From contig NZ_JAGINK010000001.1 in assembly GCF_017875955.1 (NCBI RefSeq), positions 3,006,501 to 3,070,500 of the forward strand: DNA of 64,000 bases. The letters run 5' to 3'. The position numbers and the translations under genes were made by a program. Shown here in pieces: positions 60,301 through 64,000 of this stretch. Origin of the DNA: Pseudomonas sp. BP8 (GTDB lineage: Bacteria > Pseudomonadota > Gammaproteobacteria > Pseudomonadales > Pseudomonadaceae). Under the pieces are notes generated by a model. The model had not been told where the DNA came from, did not search any database, and saw only the letters and a program-made list of their open reading frames with translations. Numbering within the stretch: position 1 is the stretch's first letter; the number at the start of each line of letters is the position of its first letter.

Positions 60301-61158
60301 ATGACTGCGATCACTGCACCGCTCAGGCCCTTATCCCGCCCCCGCAGCAAGCGGCTGGCGCGTCCGGGCCTGTGCCTGGCCTGGACGATCCTCGCCCTGT
60401 TGCTGCTGGCGGTTCTGCTGCCCGGCTGGCTGGCGCCGGCCGACCCGTTGTGGGCCGACGCCCGGCTGGCTTACCAGCCGCCGAGCACTCACTTCTGGCT
60501 GGGCACTGATGAAAATGGCCGCGACGTGCTCAGCCGGTTGATCCATGGCACGCGGCCGTCGTTGCTCATCGGCCTCGCCGCGACCCTGGTCGGGCTCGGC
60601 CTGGGCACCTTGCTCGGGCTGCTCGCGGGCCTGGCGCCGGCCTGGCTGGACAACCTGCTGATGCGCGGTGTGGATGTGCTGCTGGCGTTTCCTGACCTGC
60701 TCCTGGCTCTGGTGATCATCACCCTGTTCGGTCAGGGCACGACCAACCTGATCCTCGCCGTGGGCATCGCAGCGGTGCCGCGCTACGCCCGCCTGGTGCG
60801 CGCGCAGACCCTGAGCATCCGCCACGCCGGTTTCGTCGAGGCGGCGCTGACCCTTGGCCGACGGCCGTCGGCGGTGGTGCTCGGGCATGTCTTGCCCAAT
60901 GCCGTGCAGCCGGTGCTGATCCTGGCCTTGATCGGCCTCGGCGGGGCGATCACCGCGGCGGCGGCCTTGAGCTTTCTTGGCTTCGGCGCGCCACCCCCGG
61001 CGCCGGAGTGGGGCGCGACCATGGCCGTGGCCCGCAACTTCATGGCCAATGCGCCGTGGCTGATGGCCTGGCCGGCGTTGGCGATCAGCATGACTGTAGT
61101 TTCCATTAGCGCCATTGGCCGTGACTGGCTGCGGCGCAGCGAGGGCAAGCAGCTATGA
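60301..61158 (+). CDS. ABC permease, OppC/DppC-type
   Basis: A 285-residue permease from ATG 60301 (AAGGACAGAC upstream). The OppC N-terminal extension with the periplasmic motif STHFWLGTDENGRDVLSRLI is followed by six membrane segments. The coupling loop is RHAGFVEAALTLGRRPSAVV followed by LGHVLPNAVQPV. Partner of the OppB-type permease at 55388. Its stop overlaps the start of the ATPase gene (ATGA). Confidence 0.92.
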   Translation: MTAITAPLRPLSRPRSKRLARPGLCLAWTILALLLLAVLLPGWLAPADPLWADARLAYQPPSTHFWLGTDENGRDVLSRLIHGTRPSLLIGLAATLVGLGLGTLLGLLAGLAPAWLDNLLMRGVDVLLAFPDLLLALVIITLFGQGTTNLILAVGIAAVPRYARLVRAQTLSIRHAGFVEAALTLGRRPSAVVLGHVLPNAVQPVLILALIGLGGAITAAAALSFLGFGAPPPAPEWGATMAVARNFMANAPWLMAWPALAISMTVVSISAIGRDWLRRSEGKQL

Positions 61159-62807
61159 ACGATTTGAACAACGCTTCAGCGCTGGTGGACATCCGTGGCT
61201 TGCGGGTGAGTTTCAACGGCGTACCGGCAGTACACGGAGTCGATCTGCAGGTGCGTGCAGGGCAGTGCGTGGCGCTGGTCGGCGAGTCTGGCTCGGGCAA
61301 GAGTGTCACCGCGCGCACGCTGGTTGGCCTCAGTGGCCCGGGCGCCGAGGTCCAGGCGCAGCGCCTGGCCTTTGCCGGGCGCGATTTGCGCGGGCTGGAC
61401 GAGGCCGGTTTTCAGCGCCTGCGCGGCGGCCAGATCGGCTTTGTCATGCAGGATGCGCTGGGCTCGCTCGACCCGTTGCGGCGGGTTGGCAGTGCAATCG
61501 AGGAAGCCCTGCGCCTGCATACCGGCCTTGGCTCCGAGGCGCGCCGTCTGCGGGTGCTGGAGCTGCTCGGCGAGGTCGGCGTGCCGGAGCCGCAGGTGCG
61601 TGCCCGGCAGTATCCCTGGCAGTTGTCCGGGGGGCTGCGCCAACGCGCGCTGATTGCCTCGGCGATCGCCTGCCGGCCGCGGCTGTTGATCGCCGATGAG
61701 CCGACTACTGCCCTCGACGCCACGGTGCAAGCGCAGATCCTGACGCTGCTTGAGCAGTTGCGCGGCGAGGACAACAGCCTGCTGATGGTCAGCCATGACT
61801 TGGCCGTGGTGGCGCGCCTGGCGGACTGGGTGGTTGTCATGCGCCAAGGCCATGTGGTGGAGCAGGGCAGTGCCGAACAGATCCTTCAGGACCCTCAAGA
61901 TCCCTACACCCAACGCCTGCTGGCGGCGGCGCGGGCGGTGCATTTCCAGCGCCCGGCCCAGCCGGCGCTGAGCCTGGTGGAGCCTGCCATGACCCCCGTC
62001 GAACAGCCTGTACTCCTGGAAGCGCGTGACCTGGGCAAGGCCTTTGTCGGCCCGGACGGCCAGCCCCGCCAGGTGTTGAGTGATGTGTCACTGCAGTTGC
62101 GTGCGGGGCAGACCCTGGGCGTGGTGGGGGAGTCCGGTTCGGGCAAGAGCACCTTGGGCAGGATCCTGCTGGGCCTGGAACAACCCGATCAGGGCCAGGT
62201 GCAGTTTTGCGGGGAGGATTGGCTAGCGTTGTCGGCTGTGCAGCGACGCCAAGCCCGGCAGGGCATCCAGGTGGTGTTCCAAGACCCGCTGGGCTCGTTC
62301 GACCCGCGCTACAGCGTCTTGCGCGTACTCGCCGAAGCGCTGGCCCAGGCAGGCGTGCCGCGGTCGCTGCAGCGTACTGAAGCGGCGGCTTTGCTCGACC
62401 GGGTGCAACTACCGGTGACGGTGCTGGACCGGCGTCCGCTGGAGTTGTCCGGCGGCCAGCGCCAGCGCATCGCGATCGCCCGGGCGTTGGCGATGAAACC
62501 GCGGGTACTGGTGTGCGACGAGCCGGTGTCGGCGCTGGATGTCTCGGTTCAGGCGCGAATCCTGGCCTTGCTGGCCGAGCTCAAGGCTGATCTGAACCTG
62601 GCCTGCTTGTTCATCTCGCATGATCTGGGTGTGGTTGAGCAGGTCAGTGACCAGGTGCTGGTGATGCACGGTGGGCGCGTGGTGGAACAGGGCGCGGCAG
62701 GGCAGGTATTGGGGCAGCCACGCCATCCGTATACCCGCGCGCTGCTGGACGCGGTGCCCGGCTTGCCACCGGCGCAGCCGATGTGGGTGCGACGTTTGGC
62801 AGTCTAG
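61155..62807 (+). CDS. Fused double ATP-binding subunit (DppD-DppF type)
   Basis: A 550-residue protein with two complete ABC domains. The first has Walker [10 protein letters not shown], signature LSGGLRQR and Walker B LLIADEPTTALD. The second, from about residue 285, has [17 protein letters not shown] and LVCDEPVSALD. Fused DppDF proteins serve peptide, glutathione and nickel importers. With two permeases and the binding lipoprotein the importer is complete, though its genes are split by three enzyme genes. Confidence 0.94.
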   Translation: MNDLNNASALVDIRGLRVSFNGVPAVHGVDLQVRAGQCVALVGESGSGKSVTARTLVGLSGPGAEVQAQRLAFAGRDLRGLDEAGFQRLRGGQIGFVMQDALGSLDPLRRVGSAIEEALRLHTGLGSEARRLRVLELLGEVGVPEPQVRARQYPWQLSGGLRQRALIASAIACRPRLLIADEPTTALDATVQAQILTLLEQLRGEDNSLLMVSHDLAVVARLADWVVVMRQGHVVEQGSAEQILQDPQDPYTQRLLAAARAVHFQRPAQPALSLVEPAMTPVEQPVLLEARDLGKAFVGPDGQPRQVLSDVSLQLRAGQTLGVVGESGSGKSTLGRILLGLEQPDQGQVQFCGEDWLALSAVQRRQARQGIQVVFQDPLGSFDPRYSVLRVLAEALAQAGVPRSLQRTEAAALLDRVQLPVTVLDRRPLELSGGQRQRIAIARALAMKPRVLVCDEPVSALDVSVQARILALLAELKADLNLACLFISHDLGVVEQVSDQVLVMHGGRVVEQGAAGQVLGQPRHPYTRALLDAVPGLPPAQPMWVRRLAV

Positions 62808-62897
62808 CGCTGTTGGCGGGCGCCAAAGGACACCGACAGTTGCTTGCGCAGTCCCATTGTAGGAAGGTTCCAGTTTTTAGCAGACAGAACAAAGCCA

Positions 62898-63797
62898 ATG
62901 GACAAGCTGCTGGCGATCAAGGCCTTCATGGCCACTGTCGAGGCCCGTGGGTTTTCTGCTGCGGCGCGTACACTGGGTGTGGCCACCTCGTCGGTGACGC
63001 GCCTGGTCGATGCGCTGGAAGCCGAACTCGGCGCAACCCTGCTCAATCGCTCGACCCGTCAGATCAGCCTGACCGAGGCTGGCACTCAGTACTACGCACG
63101 TTCGCGGGACATCGTCGAAGCGCTCGCCGAAGCCGATGCAAGCGTCGCCGACCGTGGCCGAGAGCCGGTGGGTGTGCTGCGGCTATGCCTGCCGGTGGAG
63201 TTCGGCCGGCGAGTGATTGCCCCGCACCTGGGGCGGTTTCTCGCCGCGCACCCGGGGCTGGAGCTGGACATCGACCTCAGTGACCGCTTCGATGACCTGC
63301 TTGAAGGGCGCTATGACCTGACCGTTCGCCTCGGCGAGCCAGCGCCGAGTGATGAGTTGGTCTGCCGACGGCTGGGCCACTTCGAGCGCTGGTTGGTCGC
63401 CAGCCCGGCGTATCTGGCAGGCCGGCAACCGCTGGCACATCCGCAGCAATTGCTCGAGCTGGCCTGCCTGCGTTTTCGCTATGGTCAATCAGGCCGGGCC
63501 TGGCAACTGCACTGCGGCGATGAAGCGCTGCAGCTGGAGGTCAGCGGCCCGCTGCGCAGCGCCAATGCCGACCTGTTGCGCGAGGCGGCATTGGCCGGCA
63601 GCGGCATCGCCCTGTTGGCCGACTGGCTGGTGCGCGAAGATGTCGAGGCGGGGCGCTTGCAACGCTTGTTTGCCGACTGGCAGGTCAGCCCCGGCACGGC
63701 CAGTTGCAGCATCAATGCCCTGTACCTGCCCAACCACCGTGGCTCGCGCCGGGTACAGGCCTTTGTCGGCTTTTGCGAAGCGCTACTGCAACACTGA
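62898..63797 (+). CDS. LysR-family regulator (CrgA/DmlR-like)
   Basis: A 299-residue regulator from ATG 62898. The HTH is GFSAAARTLGVATSSVTRLV. Effector-domain stretches include LCLPVEFGRRVIAPHLGRFL and EGRYDLTVRLGEP. It is 90 bp downstream of the ATPase gene on the same strand, and 112 bp upstream of the next carrier gene. It could regulate either; a LysR gene does not supply the enhancer-binding protein that the sigma-54 promoter would need. Confidence 0.92.
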   Translation: MDKLLAIKAFMATVEARGFSAAARTLGVATSSVTRLVDALEAELGATLLNRSTRQISLTEAGTQYYARSRDIVEALAEADASVADRGREPVGVLRLCLPVEFGRRVIAPHLGRFLAAHPGLELDIDLSDRFDDLLEGRYDLTVRLGEPAPSDELVCRRLGHFERWLVASPAYLAGRQPLAHPQQLLELACLRFRYGQSGRAWQLHCGDEALQLEVSGPLRSANADLLREAALAGSGIALLADWLVREDVEAGRLQRLFADWQVSPGTASCSINALYLPNHRGSRRVQAFVGFCEALLQH

Positions 63798-63857
63798 ACG
63801 CGAGCGTTGCGTCAGGCGCAAAGGCACGTTGCGCGCGCAGCGGATTCTCTCGGTCGC

Positions 63858-63905
63858 GGTGCCTCGGTAAGGTGCCCGGCATGTCCCATCAATTGCCGAG
63901 GCACC
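63858..63905 (+). promoter_or_regulatory. Hairpin that would cover the ribosome binding site of the next gene
   Basis: Arms ggtgcctcggtaa (63858-63870) and ttgccgaggcacc (63893-63905), one mismatch, 22-nt loop. The right arm includes GAGG (63898-63901), the best ribosome site for ATG 63910. Folding would block initiation. Confidence 0.5.
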
Positions 63906-63909
63906 TGCA

Positions 63910-64000
63910 ATGAACCCTTCCATCGCTGTCACCCAGCCGTCAACCGCAGGCCTGAGCCGGGCCCTGGTGACCTTGCTGGCATTCTGCTGCGGCGCCATCG
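63910..64000 (+). CDS. Probable MFS transporter, N-terminus only
   Basis: The first 30 codons before the window ends: MNPSIAVTQPSTAGLSRALV then TLLAFCCGAI. The start of a hydrophobic first helix with CGAI resembles MFS drug/arabinose-efflux carriers. Family assignment rests on very little sequence. Confidence 0.5.
   Translation, partial: MNPSIAVTQPSTAGLSRALVTLLAFCCGAI

Overview
The window is GC-rich bacterial chromosome, almost certainly Pseudomonas and most likely the P. putida group. The basis is a set of near-identical REP palindromes of the P. putida type, a PA4780-type RIO kinase, a DUF2388 protein, a ProP very close to the enterobacterial form, and many LysR, FecI/FecR and TonB-receptor genes. 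No rRNA, tRNA, CRISPR array or prophage was seen. Both ends cut a gene: a TonB receptor on the left and the first 30 codons of a probable MFS transporter on the right.

Layout. (1) 1-11.5 kb holds two complete FecI-FecR-TonB receptor (cell-surface signalling) iron-uptake modules on the minus strand, each with a Fur-box-like site before the sigma gene. Between them lie an OsmC-YcaO fusion gene, a DUF1289 gene and a TorF-type porin. (2) 11.8-17.7 kb holds a DUF2231 membrane protein with a PQQ-type sugar dehydrogenase lipoprotein, proP, a RIO kinase, a KGG-type stress protein and a Crp-family regulator. (3) 17.8-28.4 kb holds a tandem REP array interrupted by an IS481-family element, then one 2876-residue cyclic beta-1,2-glucan synthase. 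(4) 28.5-35.8 kb holds a small lipoprotein, an AttE/F/H-like ABC operon, a frameshifted RNase Z gene, a Blc-type lipocalin and a LysR regulator. (5) 35.9-41.9 kb is a probable tricarboxylate module: a PrpF/GalD-family isomerase, a CitMHS transporter, an OprD porin (frameshifted), an AbrB-family membrane protein and two LysR regulators. (6) 41.9-51 kb holds an ECF sigma/RskA anti-sigma/DUF3455 trio, a carboxypeptidase G2-like M20 peptidase with a divergent LysR gene, a zinc-type alcohol dehydrogenase, DUF2388, an MFS carrier, a GNAT and a GST. (7) 51-64 kb is a candidate organosulfur (or similar) scavenging locus. It comprises a TonB receptor, a dipeptide-type ABC system (binding lipoprotein, two permeases, fused double ATPase), a DszC/SfnB-like flavin monooxygenase, a DszA/NtaA-like LLM monooxygenase and a Tas-type aldo-keto reductase. 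It has a well-matched sigma-54 promoter, a LysR gene follows, and a carrier gene begins behind a hairpin that could mask its ribosome binding site.

The observations most worth following are the sigma-54 promoter and interleaved oxidoreductase/ABC operon at 53.5-62.8 kb, the decayed tandem copies of the glucan synthase 3' end mixed with REPs at 17.8-18.4 kb, the MITE-like 165-193 bp elements, the trans-aconitate-type module, and two genes (rnz, oprD-type) that each lack a single base. Those two lesions may be real or may be assembly errors in G-rich sequence.
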